Source: Asticcacaulis aquaticus
Lineage (GTDB): Bacteria > Pseudomonadota > Alphaproteobacteria > Caulobacterales > Caulobacteraceae
Length of the DNA: 64,000 bases
Assembly (NCBI RefSeq): GCF_028550415.1
Contig: NZ_JAQQKX010000001.1
Coordinates: 310,001-374,000 of the forward strand
Reading direction: 5' to 3'
The translations under genes were made by a program, and so were the position numbers. The notes beneath the pieces are model-generated. The model saw nothing but the letters and a program-made list of their open reading frames with translations, made no database searches and was not told the origin of the DNA. Shown one piece after another: positions 25,072-33,104 of the stretch; the stretch's first letter is position 1, and each line of letters opens with the position of its first letter.

Positions 25072-25587
25072 TTAGGCGGTTTCTTTGGTCGCGTAAGCGT
25101 TGAAGACGCGAGCCAGTTGAGCCGCGGGCGCCTGAAGCACGCCGGCAACCTTGGTCGCCGGGGCCTGAAGCAGACCGATGAGCTTGCCGCGCAGTTCGTC
25201 GAGCGACGGCAGGGTGGCGAGCGCCTTGACCCCGTCGGCGTTGAGAACATTACCGTCCATGATGCCGCCAACGATTTTGAACTTGTCGTTCTCTTTGGCG
25301 TACTGGGCGGAGATTTTCGCGGCCGTCACCGGGTCATTGGCATAGGCCAGCACGGTCGGGAATTTGAAGAGGGCGTCGCCCGCTTCGCCGGCCGAGCCGT
25401 CCAGAGCCTTTTGAGCCAGACGGTTCTTAAACACTCTGAGCACGGCGCCTTCTTTACGAAGACGCAGGCGCAGATCAGCCATTTCCACAAAGGTCATGCC
25501 CGAATATTGGGCAACAACCACGGAGCCGGATTCGGCGAAGACGCTCTTGAGCTCTTCAATCGATTCGGCTTTTTTAGCGCGGTCCAT
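25072..25587 (-). CDS. rplJ: 50S ribosomal protein L10
   Basis: The 171-aa protein starts MDRAKKAESIEELKSVF, with the N-terminal rRNA-binding domain carrying GMTFVEMADLRLRLRKEG and KNRLAQKAL. The C-terminal helix (about residues 130-171) binds L7/L12 dimers. In many bacteria L10 or the L10-L12 complex represses its own operon by binding the mRNA leader. The leader here is long and strongly structured, consistent with such control. A GGAGG lies seven bases before the ATG. Confidence 0.98.
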   Translation of the reverse strand: MDRAKKAESIEELKSVFAESGSVVVAQYSGMTFVEMADLRLRLRKEGAVLRVFKNRLAQKALDGSAGEAGDALFKFPTVLAYANDPVTAAKISAQYAKENDKFKIVGGIMDGNVLNADGVKALATLPSLDELRGKLIGLLQAPATKVAGVLQAPAAQLARVFNAYATKETA

Positions 25588-25602
25588 TGTGGCCTCCGTT
25601 AA

Positions 25603-25646
25603 GCTACGACCAAAAAGTGGAATGCACTTTTTGGATTAACCGTAGC
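25603..25646. repeat. Possible diverged palindromic element in the rplJ leader, copy 4
   Basis: Outer arms GCTACG / CGTAGC enclose CCAAAAAGTG and CACTTTTTGG around GAATG. The two-level palindrome and the AAAAAGTG core resemble the dispersed family, but the bases differ enough that membership is tentative. It ends 15 bases before the rplJ start. Confidence 0.45.
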
Positions 25647-25948
25647 GTGACTTGGAATCAGAAGCTTGCTTCTGATGGAATTTACCCCGTGGGACGATCC
25701 CACGAAGCTAACGACTTTAAGCGCTCCGGTTGCCCGAAACGATGAAGTCACTGTCCATGATGAGAGGCAAAAATCACAAGGATCGCGTTACCCTTTAAAG
25801 GATAGCGTGATATCTTGAGGCGTTTCGCGTCCCGTCTCAATTTCGACGCCCGGGGGCTCCCGGTGCATTACGGAACAGGTGGCCCCTGCTCCCTCGAAGG
25901 TCTCGGACAGAACGACAGGAAAGATTGCTCTTTCTAGCCGAGGCGCGC

Positions 25949-25977
25949 TCTTTATCCGCAAGTCCGGCTAAAATCAA
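25949..25977 (-). promoter_or_regulatory. Candidate promoter for rplJ-rplL
   Basis: On the minus strand TTGATT (-35) and TAAAGA (-10) are 17 bases apart, about 365 bases before rplJ. A GCTAGAAA matching the Caulobacter housekeeping -10 style lies just downstream and is an alternative. Confidence 0.35.
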
Positions 25978-26091
25978 GCCCTCTATAGCGTTTATTACAA
26001 ATCCCGTCAGGCCGCGCCATACCCCCTGAATATGGGTTGTGGAGAAAACGCCGTTTTGTGACTCTTCGGCGGTTTATCCCCGGGGCTGGCC

Positions 26092-27876
26092 ATGTTCGCG
26101 AAAATCCTGCGTTTCGTCTGTCTGCTGTTCGTCCTGACCGGCACCGCCATGGCGGCGGAAAAGATGCCGTCGCGCTATGACGAGATGCGCGAATTTTATC
26201 TCGATACCGGCCATCAGAACATGCCCTTCAAGCTGTGGGGCGTGTCGATGACGTGGCACCGCGAGTGTCAGGCGGGCAAGGTCGCGCAATGCGTGAAGCT
26301 GGCCGAGGCATTCGAGACCGGGCTGGGCCCACTGCGGGCCGACATGCGGGTGGCGCTCGGCTACTGGCGGCTGGCCTGTAAAGCAGGCAGCGGCCACGGC
26401 TGTGCGCGTACTGCCGAGGTCATCCTGTCGGGCGAAGCCAATTTCGTCAATGTCGACATGGCGCGTCAATTCGCCAAAACCGGCTGTGAAACCTACAAGA
26501 CGCCCAAGGCCTGTTCGGCTCTGGCTCAGGCCCTGATGCGCGGCCCTGATGCGGCGCAAAATCGGGCACAGGCCGACGCCCTGATCGCGCAGGCCTGTGC
26601 GGCGAATGACGACGACGGCTGCCGGATTCAGGCGCGCCAGTGGTTCGACGAAACGACCGATGTGGCGCTCAACAAAAAGGCCGTGCCGCTGTTCGAAAAG
26701 GGTTGCGCCGCGAAACAGGCCTGGGGGTGCAGTGGTCTGGCGGAGGCCTATAATCAGGGCAAAGGCGTGCCGCTCGATGCCACCAGGGCCCGCGCCGCGG
26801 CTGAGACCGGCTGCGTCAGTTCGACCGGCGACCGGGTCAGGGCCTGCCGCCTCTACGGCATGTTCCTGATCAAGGGCGACAAGGCGTCGCTGAACAAGGG
26901 CGAGAAGTTTCTCGATACCTCGTGTCAGGCGGGCGACGGCGTCGCCTGCGTCGTCATCGGGCAGATCGGTATGTACGGCAAGAGGCCCGGCGCCACGACG
27001 AACCAGATGGAAGGGCTCTATTTCATGCGCCGGGGCTGCGACCTCAATAACGGTCAGGCCTGCGACGAGCTGTCCTACGCCTATCAGAAAGGGCTGGGCA
27101 TTCCCGGCCACGGCGGCGTGACCATCGCGCTCCTCGATAAGTCGTGCCGGCTGGGCTGGGCCAATGGCTGCAAATACGCGAAGATGGTCGCCGACAGCAA
27201 TCCCGGCATCCGCGGCACGATCCCGAAGATCGACCCCAGCCTGACGGTCACCCAGCAACTGGCCGAGGCGCAGACATACGTCAAATCGGCCAGTGCCGCC
27301 GACCGCAACGAAGGCGTCAATGCCGTCGTGCGCCTGATGCAGGAAGGGAATGAAGACGCAGCGTGGGTTATTGGCGGCTGGCTGGTCTATGGCCTTGACG
27401 GCGTGTTCGACACCTCGCGCAAGGCCGAGGGCATCATTGCGATCGAGAACGCCGCGCGCGTCGGCCACGTCGAAGCCGCCATCTGGATCGGCATGGCCTA
27501 CTGGTACGGCGACGGCGTCAAGGAAGACCGCAAAAAGGGCGAAAACTACATGCTGATCGCCGCCAGCCGCGGCAGCGAAATGGCCGAAGGCATCTACCGC
27601 TCGATGCTGGCCGAACCGATCCGCGTCGAAAGCAAGCGCCGCGCTGAGGAATTCGCCGCCTATCAGAAGGCGCAGTATGAGCGCTGGTCGCGGTGGAACG
27701 CCTCGGCGTACGCCAACTACGTCTCGGCGGGTTCGACCTATACGCCGTACAAGTCGAGCAGCTATTCCGGCCAGAGCGTGTCCTCGATCATCGACAATTC
27801 CAACTGGAACCAGATGTACAACTACCTGTCCGGTTCCACGACCGCCTGCCCGTCATCCAACCCCTATTGCCGTTAA
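26092..27876 (+). CDS. Secreted Sel1-repeat (SLR) protein
   Basis: The 594-aa protein has a cleavable signal peptide (MFAKILRFVCLLFVLTGTAMAAE). The body is built from Sel1-like/TPR-like helical pairs rich in paired cysteines, for example ACKAGSGHGCARTAE, CAANDDDGCRI, CAAKQAWGCSGLAEAY and CDLNNGQACDELSYAYQKG; many repeats could be cross-linked by disulfides. A canonical SLR follows near residues 450-490 (AARVGHVEAAIWIGMAYWYGDG is the core, shown here only in part: AIWIGMAYWYGDGVKED). The last 70 residues are Tyr/Ser-rich. Sel1 proteins usually act as periplasmic adaptors; the partner here is unknown. It is the first gene of the plus-strand block between rplJ and rplA. Confidence 0.82.
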   Translation: MFAKILRFVCLLFVLTGTAMAAEKMPSRYDEMREFYLDTGHQNMPFKLWGVSMTWHRECQAGKVAQCVKLAEAFETGLGPLRADMRVALGYWRLACKAGSGHGCARTAEVILSGEANFVNVDMARQFAKTGCETYKTPKACSALAQALMRGPDAAQNRAQADALIAQACAANDDDGCRIQARQWFDETTDVALNKKAVPLFEKGCAAKQAWGCSGLAEAYNQGKGVPLDATRARAAAETGCVSSTGDRVRACRLYGMFLIKGDKASLNKGEKFLDTSCQAGDGVACVVIGQIGMYGKRPGATTNQMEGLYFMRRGCDLNNGQACDELSYAYQKGLGIPGHGGVTIALLDKSCRLGWANGCKYAKMVADSNPGIRGTIPKIDPSLTVTQQLAEAQTYVKSASAADRNEGVNAVVRLMQEGNEDAAWVIGGWLVYGLDGVFDTSRKAEGIIAIENAARVGHVEAAIWIGMAYWYGDGVKEDRKKGENYMLIAASRGSEMAEGIYRSMLAEPIRVESKRRAEEFAAYQKAQYERWSRWNASAYANYVSAGSTYTPYKSSSYSGQSVSSIIDNSNWNQMYNYLSGSTTACPSSNPYCR

Positions 27877-27882
27877 TATTTA

Positions 27883-27928
27883 ACGCGCATCTTATCCGAA
27901 AACCGTTTCACACGTTTCGGGATGCGCT
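27883..27928. repeat. Dispersed palindromic element, copy 5
   Basis: The segment ACGCGCAT, TCCGAAAACCG, CACGTTTCGGGATGCGCT matches the family with small changes. It fills nearly all of the gap between the Sel1 gene and the next start codon at 27943, fourteen bases away. Confidence 0.8.
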
Positions 27929-27942
27929 AGAGAGGAACTTCC

Positions 27943-28458
27943 ATGCGCATCGCTCTGTTTGCTTTGGCCACTATGCTGGCCGCGCCGGCTGCTTTTGCCG
28001 CCGAGCCGGAAACCCATGCCTTTCAGCTTGAGGTCGGTCGCGACCGCTGCACGCTTAACTATCCGCGCACCGATGGCCGCACCCTCACCTTCCTGCTGCA
28101 CGTGGACGGCACCTTCAGCGCCAGTATCCACCAGAACCGCTGGGAGATCGTCGACGACAAGGACACCAAGGATCAGTCGAAGCCGATGACGCTGGAGTTC
28201 AAGGGCGTCGGCAAGACAACCGCCAAGTGGGGCGGCTACCGTAATGGCTATGTGCAGGGCCTGTGGGCGGGGTGGGACAAGAACCCGTCGGGTCCGGCCA
28301 GCACCGGTGAGGCGATGGGCCTGCTCGAAAAGGCACAGGTGGTCAGCGTGACCTTCGAGGGCAAACCGATGGGCACCTTCGATATGAAAAACAAAGGCTT
28401 TGCGGCGATGGCTTTGCGCACCTGCGCCCGCAATGTGGCCAATATCCCGGCGGGCTGA
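27943..28458 (+). CDS. Hypothetical exported protein
   Basis: The 171-aa protein has a clear signal peptide (MRIALFALATMLAAPAAFAA, cleavage about residue 20). The mature domain is beta-rich and holds two cysteines (DRCTLNY and LRTCARN) near its ends, which could form a disulfide. I recognise no family. A palindromic repeat occupies the upstream gap and a GAGAGGAA Shine-Dalgarno precedes the ATG. Confidence 0.6.
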   Translation: MRIALFALATMLAAPAAFAAEPETHAFQLEVGRDRCTLNYPRTDGRTLTFLLHVDGTFSASIHQNRWEIVDDKDTKDQSKPMTLEFKGVGKTTAKWGGYRNGYVQGLWAGWDKNPSGPASTGEAMGLLEKAQVVSVTFEGKPMGTFDMKNKGFAAMALRTCARNVANIPAG

Positions 28459-28489
28459 TCCATTGCCAATGGCAGGATTTCAGCGCATA

Positions 28490-29473
28490 ATGCCAATCAT
28501 GCCAAATTTGTCGTTCAATCGTGATGTCTGCGCCCTTGCCTTCGACGGGATGCCGTTGTTCGAATTTTCCATCGCTGTGGAACTGTTCGGCCTTGAGCGG
28601 CCTGAGATGGGTCCGGACTGGTATCGCTTTCGCGTCGTGTCGCTCGATGACGGCCCGTGCCGGACGACGGCGGGCCTGAGCATCACAGCGGACGCGCCCC
28701 GCGTGTGGCTGGAGACCGCCGGGACGATCATCATCCCTGGCTGGCCGATGGACAAGCCGATCCCCGACACCCTGATCGATTTAATGCAGCGCGCGCACGA
28801 TCGCGGGGCGCGCATCGTCACCATCTGCTCCGGTGCCTTTGTGCTGGCGGCGGCGGGTTTGCTCAAAGGGCGCAAGGCCACCACGCACTGGAAGTATGTC
28901 GACTATGTCACTGAAACCTATCCGGATATCGAGCTGGTGCCGGACGTGCTCTATATCGACGAAGGCCAGATCCTGACCTCAGCGGGCAGCGCAGCGGGGA
29001 TCGATCTGTGCCTGCATCTGATCCGCCGCGACTTCGGCCCGGAAGCCGCCAACAAGGTCGCCCGCCGTCTGGTCGTGCCGCCGCACCGCGACGGTGGTCA
29101 GGCGCAATATATCCCGAAATCCGTGCCCATCGAATACGAGCGCAACCGGTTGGGGCCGCTGCTCGATTACCTGCGCGAAAACGTCGAAGCCCCGCACACC
29201 GTCGCCCAACTGGCCCGCCGCGCCGGGATGAGCGAGCGCACCTTCCTGCGCCGGTTCGAGGAAGCGACCGGAACGACGCCCGCCAAATGGTTGATGCAGG
29301 TTCGCTTGCAAATCGCACGTGACATGCTGGAGGCGACGCCGGAGCCGATCGACAGCATCGCGCTGACCTGCGGATTCGGCAGCGCCGCCAATTTCAGGCA
29401 TCATTTCCGCGAAAACCTGTCGACCACGCCGACGGCCTATCGCCAGACCTTTCAAAGATTATCGCTGACCTGA
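28490..29473 (+). CDS. FtrA/GlxA-family transcriptional regulator (DJ-1/PfpI domain plus AraC HTH)
   Basis: The protein is about 327 aa. The N-terminal DJ-1/PfpI-like domain (VCALAFDGMPLFEFSIAVEL to about residue 190) has ICSGAFVLAAAGLL around the nucleophile-elbow cysteine position, and the C-terminal AraC domain has AQLARRAGMSERTFLRRF, then CGFGSAANFRHHF. This pairing defines the GlxA group; FtrA members often respond to reactive or metabolic signals. The start is set at 28490, where a GGCAGGA lies upstream; 28499 is also possible. Its 3' end overlaps the convergent Lrp-family gene by 15 bases. The target is not evident. Confidence 0.85.
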   Translation: MPIMPNLSFNRDVCALAFDGMPLFEFSIAVELFGLERPEMGPDWYRFRVVSLDDGPCRTTAGLSITADAPRVWLETAGTIIIPGWPMDKPIPDTLIDLMQRAHDRGARIVTICSGAFVLAAAGLLKGRKATTHWKYVDYVTETYPDIELVPDVLYIDEGQILTSAGSAAGIDLCLHLIRRDFGPEAANKVARRLVVPPHRDGGQAQYIPKSVPIEYERNRLGPLLDYLRENVEAPHTVAQLARRAGMSERTFLRRFEEATGTTPAKWLMQVRLQIARDMLEATPEPIDSIALTCGFGSAANFRHHFRENLSTTPTAYRQTFQRLSLT

Positions 29474-29938
29474 CAAATCGACACTCAACCCCACCTTGAC
29501 CCGGTCGAGCGTGACCATCGACTTGAAGGTCTTGACGTTGCGGTTGTCGTAGAACAGCCGCCGCGCCAGCGCCTCGTACTGCTCCATCGTCTCGACCAGC
29601 ACGATCAGCACAAAATCGGCCTCGCCCGTCACGTAGTAGCATTGCTGCACCTCCGGCGCGGCGGTCAGCAAGGCGCGCATGGCATCGAGTTCGTCGATAT
29701 GGGTGCGCTCCATCGTCACCTCGACAGCGATGGTGATGGGCAAGCCGACGCGATGCGGCTCGATAACCGCGATATTGCGCGTGATAACGCCTTCGTCCTC
29801 CAGCCGCCGGATACGCCGCTGCACCGCCGCCGTGGACAGATTGACGCGTTCGGCCAGTTCCCGCAGCGGAATGCGGTTATCGATCTGCACGGCCTCCAGA
29901 ATGGCGTAGTCGAAGGCGTCGGGGGTAAAATTTTTCAT
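29459..29938 (-). CDS. Lrp/AsnC-family transcriptional regulator
   Basis: The 159-aa protein has an N-terminal winged HTH (IPLRELAERVNLSTAAVQRR, residues about 22-41) followed by the RAM ligand/oligomerisation domain with CYYVTGEADFVLIV. Such proteins sense amino acids and often regulate an adjacent divergent transporter. Here the divergent neighbour, 109 bases away, is an EamA-type exporter. Local control of that gene is therefore the simplest hypothesis, though unproven. The start at 29938 gives MKNFTPDAFDYAIL, the usual beginning of the family. Confidence 0.9.
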   Translation of the reverse strand: MKNFTPDAFDYAILEAVQIDNRIPLRELAERVNLSTAAVQRRIRRLEDEGVITRNIAVIEPHRVGLPITIAVEVTMERTHIDELDAMRALLTAAPEVQQCYYVTGEADFVLIVLVETMEQYEALARRLFYDNRNVKTFKSMVTLDRVKVGLSVDLSGQR

Positions 29939-30047
29939 ATCGCGCGCCCTGATGAGATATTTTCCCGCACAAGGCGTCATTTCAGAGCGCACTTATCGGT
30001 ACACGCGCAATATATTCCCCATAACTTCATCCGACAAGGAACAGATT

Positions 30048-30965
30048 ATGCGCAGCGCGGCGTCTCAGGGGTATTTGCTGGCCTTTCTCGGCGCCTTGAT
30101 GTGGGGCGTGTCCGGCACGGCCATGCAATACCTGTTCGAGACCAAGGGTGTCAGCGCCGAATGGATGGTCACGGTGCGAATGCTGATATCCGGCGCGGCG
30201 CTGCTGGTCATCTGCGCCGTGCGCTATCCCCGCGCCGTGTGGACCATCTGGCGCGACGAGCCTAACCTCAAGCGCCTGTTCGCCTTCGCCATGCTGGGGA
30301 TGATTTCGGTGCAATATACCTATTTCGCCGCCATCCGGGAATCGAACGCCGCCACGGCGACCGTGCTGCAATATACTGGACCGGTGATGATCGCCGCCTG
30401 GTACGCCTTTCGCGAAAAGCGCCTGCCCGGCCCATTCGAGGCCTTGTCGATTGCGCTCGCCGTCGGCGGCACCTTCCTGCTGGTCACCCATGGCAATCCG
30501 GGCGGGCTCTCGATCTCGCCTGCCGCCCTGTTCTGGGGGCTGGCCTCGGCGGTGGCCTTCGCCGTCTATTCGATCCAGCCGATCACCCTGATGCGCCATT
30601 ACCCGGCCCCCGTGGTGCTCGGCTGGGCCATGCTGATCGGCGGCGTCGCGTTCAGCTTCATCCACGCGCCGTGGGATGTGCGCGGCACATGGGACGCAGG
30701 CACTTTGGGCGCGGCGTCGTTTGCCATCATCGGCGGCACTCTGATCGCTTTCCTCGCCTATATTCAGGCGACCAAGCTGATCGGCGCGCGCACGGCCAGC
30801 CTGATGGCCAGCGCCGAGCCCTTGTCGGCGACGGTCATCGCGGTCCTGTGGCTCAGCGTGCCGTTCGGGGTGTTCGATGTGATCGGCACGGCCTGCATCA
30901 TCGCGACCATCCTGCTGCTGACCCTGCGGACCAAACCCGCCGTCATCGCCCAGCCCGCTGAATAA
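30048..30965 (+). CDS. EamA-family (DMT superfamily) transporter
   Basis: The 305-aa protein has ten predicted helices in two EamA repeats, as in RhaT/YdcZ/YedA-type exporters. Signature parts are GALMWGVSGTAMQYLF near the start and the second-repeat ending ASLMASAEPLSATVIAVLWL. Family members export amino acids or other small metabolites. The ATG at 30048 follows AAGGA. The divergent Lrp-family gene suggests amino-acid-responsive expression. The substrate is unknown. Confidence 0.88.
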   Translation: MRSAASQGYLLAFLGALMWGVSGTAMQYLFETKGVSAEWMVTVRMLISGAALLVICAVRYPRAVWTIWRDEPNLKRLFAFAMLGMISVQYTYFAAIRESNAATATVLQYTGPVMIAAWYAFREKRLPGPFEALSIALAVGGTFLLVTHGNPGGLSISPAALFWGLASAVAFAVYSIQPITLMRHYPAPVVLGWAMLIGGVAFSFIHAPWDVRGTWDAGTLGAASFAIIGGTLIAFLAYIQATKLIGARTASLMASAEPLSATVIAVLWLSVPFGVFDVIGTACIIATILLLTLRTKPAVIAQPAE

Positions 30966-31001
30966 CTTGATTTCGGCGGGCGGCTTTGGCAAACACCGGC
31001 C

Positions 31002-31613
31002 ATGCTGGCTGACATCATCGACTTTCTGGGCTCTGAGACCCCGCGCGCGTGGATCGACGCGGCGCTGACGCATCAGGACCTCCTGCTGCTCGATCACAAG
31101 AACTGCGAGTACAAGGCCGCGTCGAACGCGCTCAATGTGATGGCCAAGTACAATACGCACGAAGCCCTGATGAACGCTATGTCGCGGCTGGCCCGCGAAG
31201 AGCTGGTTCATCATGAGCAGGTGATGAAGCTGATGAAGAAGCGCGGCGTTGAGTTGCGTCCTCTGACGCCGTCGCGCTACGCCATGGGCCTTCGGCGGAT
31301 GGTGCGGCGAAGTGAACCCGGCATGATGACCGATATTCTGATCGTTTCGGCCTTTATCGAGGCGCGCTCATGCGAGCGCTTCGGAGCGCTATGGCCGCAC
31401 CTGGACGCGGAATTGGGCAAGTTCTACAAGGGTCTGCTCGACAGCGAAGGCCGCCATTTTACCAACTATCTCAAGTTGGCGCATCTGTATGGCGACGCTG
31501 ACGATATCGCCCGCCGTATCGAGGCCATCCGTCCGGTCGAACAGGCCCTGATTAGCGATCCCGACCCGGAATTCCGCTTCCACAGCGGCACGCCCGCCCT
31601 TGCCGTAACGTAA
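31002..31613 (+). CDS. miaE: tRNA-(ms2io6A)-hydroxylase
   Basis: The 203-aa length and sequence match the MiaE diiron family. Carboxylate/histidine ligands are visible in LLDHKNCEYKAAS, LAREELVHHEQV, FIEARSCERF and DSEGRHFTNY. MiaE hydroxylates the isopentenyl group of the modified A37 in tRNAs reading UNN codons, using oxygen. It is the fourth RNA-modification gene in the window, 36 bases after the EamA gene and possibly co-transcribed. Confidence 0.92.
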   Translation: MLADIIDFLGSETPRAWIDAALTHQDLLLLDHKNCEYKAASNALNVMAKYNTHEALMNAMSRLAREELVHHEQVMKLMKKRGVELRPLTPSRYAMGLRRMVRRSEPGMMTDILIVSAFIEARSCERFGALWPHLDAELGKFYKGLLDSEGRHFTNYLKLAHLYGDADDIARRIEAIRPVEQALISDPDPEFRFHSGTPALAVT

Positions 31614-31653
31614 AAGCCTGCGCATAGTCCTCACAAAAACAAGAGGAAACGAC

Positions 31654-32460
31654 ATGCGTAAATCACTGCTTGCGGCGGGTTTTATGGCCCTCGCCGCCCT
31701 GCCGGTTGCCGCCGAACGGGTGACGACTCCCGTTTTCGAGACGGTCGGCCCGGTCGTACCGAAAACCGTAAAACGTCCCGCTATCCTGATCCTGTCCAAG
31801 GCCAATGACTGGCGGCACGACAGTATGCCTGCCACGGCAAAAGCGGTGACCGATATCGCAATCCGGCGCGGCTGGGTGGTATATGAGACCAGCAATGCCG
31901 CCATTTTCAATGCGCACGACATGAAGCGCTTCAACGTGGTCGTGCTCAACCATTCGACGGGTGAGCTGTTCACGCCGGAACAGAAGGTCGTTTTTCAGGC
32001 ATGGCTCGAAAGTGGTGGTCGAATTGTCGCCCTGCACGGCGCAGGCGGCACCAGCCGCCATCCCTGGCCGTGGTATATCGATAATGTCATCGGCGCAGGC
32101 TTCGGCGGTCATCCGCAAATTCAGGACGGCGTCGTCCATATCGAAAACCCGGCGCATCCGGCGATGAAAAAACTGCCGGTCAACTGGACGCGCAACGAAG
32201 AATGGTACAGCTTCGACCGCAATCCGCGCGGTCCCGGCGTCCATGTGCTGGCAACCGTCGATGAGACGACCTATGACCCCGGCGACAAACGGCGCATGGG
32301 CAAGGACCATCCCATCATCTGGACGAAGTGCGCAGGCAAGGGCGGCATCTTCTTTACCGCGCTCGGCCACCAGATTCAGGACTGGTCCGACCCGGTGTTC
32401 CTGACCCACATCGAAGGCGCGCTGGAATGGGCGAAGAATAAAAAGGCGAAGATATGCTGA
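31654..32460 (+). CDS. Exported ThuA-domain protein
   Basis: The 268-aa protein has a signal peptide (MRKSLLAAGFMALAALPVAA) and a ThuA-like class I glutamine-amidotransferase fold. Characteristic segments are ILILSKANDWRHDSMP, VVVLNHSTGELFTPEQK, GRIVALHGAGGT and KGGIFFTALGHQIQDW. The family was named for trehalose utilisation genes and is widespread in carbohydrate metabolism; the enzymatic role is not established. Its stop abuts the stop of the convergent parE gene without a spacer. Confidence 0.85.
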   Translation: MRKSLLAAGFMALAALPVAAERVTTPVFETVGPVVPKTVKRPAILILSKANDWRHDSMPATAKAVTDIAIRRGWVVYETSNAAIFNAHDMKRFNVVVLNHSTGELFTPEQKVVFQAWLESGGRIVALHGAGGTSRHPWPWYIDNVIGAGFGGHPQIQDGVVHIENPAHPAMKKLPVNWTRNEEWYSFDRNPRGPGVHVLATVDETTYDPGDKRRMGKDHPIIWTKCAGKGGIFFTALGHQIQDWSDPVFLTHIEGALEWAKNKKAKIC

Positions 32461-32760
32461 TCAGGCGTCTGACGACAGTAACGCCTCATGATCCTGAGCG
32501 CTGTTCAGAATATGGATGACGACAATCTTATCGTCCTCGACGCGATAGAAGATCACATATCGTTTATACGGCTTGCGTCTAATGCCTGCGTTTTCAAAGT
32601 TGGGCACAAGCCTGAAAGCGAAAGGCATATTGCCTAAAGCGAGAGCAGCATCAATCAGCTCATTGATAAAGCTTGCGGCTCGCCGGTTGCTGTCCAAAGC
32701 AATATAGTCAGCAATAGCTTCAAGTTCGTCCTCAGCTGATTTTGAGAAGACAACCTTCAT
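32461..32760 (-). CDS. parE: ParE/RelE-superfamily toxin
   Basis: The 99-aa protein has the ParE pattern: helix AEDELEAIADYIALDS, then NMPFAFRLVPNFENAG, and the C-terminal strands RRKPYKRYVIFYRVEDDKIVVIHIL. ParE toxins inhibit DNA gyrase; the RelE-like fold alone cannot exclude another target. Its ATG overlaps the antitoxin stop by four bases (ATGA), the usual arrangement. Confidence 0.88.
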   Translation of the reverse strand: MKVVFSKSAEDELEAIADYIALDSNRRAASFINELIDAALALGNMPFAFRLVPNFENAGIRRKPYKRYVIFYRVEDDKIVVIHILNSAQDHEALLSSDA

Positions 32761-33005
32761 GCGTCGGTAGTGTATTTCGCCAGCAACCGGGCGCGTACAT
32801 CTTCCGCATCATGCACCCTGCCCGCATCGGCATCGGCAATGCCCCGCGCGATCGCGGCATCCAGAGCCGCCAGACGCTTTTCGCGTTCTTCGATAATCCG
32901 CACGCCTTCGCGCAGGACCTCACTGCGCGAACTGTAGCGACCGGACGTTATCAAATTGGTCACCACGTCTTCGAGATGAGGACCGAGATTGACGCTGCTG
33001 GGCAT
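32757..33005 (-). CDS. parD: ParD-type antitoxin
   Basis: The 82-aa protein has an N-terminal ribbon-helix-helix (SSVNLGPHLEDVVTNLI, then SGRYSSRSEVLREGVRI), followed by a charged C-terminus (DAEDVRARLLAKYT) that would wrap the toxin. It is first in the operon, with a strong GGAGG before the ATG at 33005. A near-perfect palindrome 15 bases upstream is a likely operator for autoregulation. It is downstream of rplA on the same strand but behind a terminator. Confidence 0.9.
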   Translation of the reverse strand: MPSSVNLGPHLEDVVTNLITSGRYSSRSEVLREGVRIIEEREKRLAALDAAIARGIADADAGRVHDAEDVRARLLAKYTTDA

Positions 33006-33019
33006 GAGGCACCTCCGGC

Positions 33020-33038
33020 GTTGATAATAATTATCAAC
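33020..33038. promoter_or_regulatory. Palindromic operator candidate upstream of parD
   Basis: GTTGATAAT-A-ATTATCAAC is a perfect 9-bp inverted repeat around one base, immediately upstream of the parD ribosome binding site. Location and symmetry fit a ribbon-helix-helix operator, and it overlaps the likely promoter. Confidence 0.6.
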
Positions 33039-33054
33039 CCACATTCTGGCAATA

Positions 33055-33083
33055 AAAAAGCCGCCCCGTTACCGGAGCGGCTT
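33055..33083 (-). terminator. Intrinsic terminator after rplA
   Basis: AAGCCGC / GCGGCTT arms with an inner CCG/CGG pair are followed by six T residues on the minus strand. It ends the rplK-rplA transcript before parDE. Confidence 0.75.
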
Positions 33084-33104
33084 GATTTGGTCATGTAAGC
33101 GAAC

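Larger units (their letters stand above)
25588..25977 (-). promoter_or_regulatory. Long structured 5' leader of rplJ-rplL
   Basis: About 370 non-coding bases precede rplJ. Three consecutive hairpins lie nearest the gene: 25603-25646 (repeat-like), 25657-25676 (9-bp perfect stem ATCAGAAGC / GCTTCTGAT) and 25688-25704 (CGTGGGA / TCCCACG). Further up, a CCGGGAGCCCCCGGG hairpin and a TTGAG/CTCAA stem are visible near 25800-25865. A leader that binds L10-L7/L12 is expected by analogy with other bacteria; I cannot identify the protein-binding motif itself. The remaining bases up to the Sel1 gene at 26092 hold no feature I can support. Confidence 0.5.

Noticed and set aside
26074-27468. Minus-strand frame of 464 codons opposite the Sel1-repeat gene
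   Set aside because: The Sel1 protein on the plus strand has a signal peptide and clear repeats; the antisense frame has neither.
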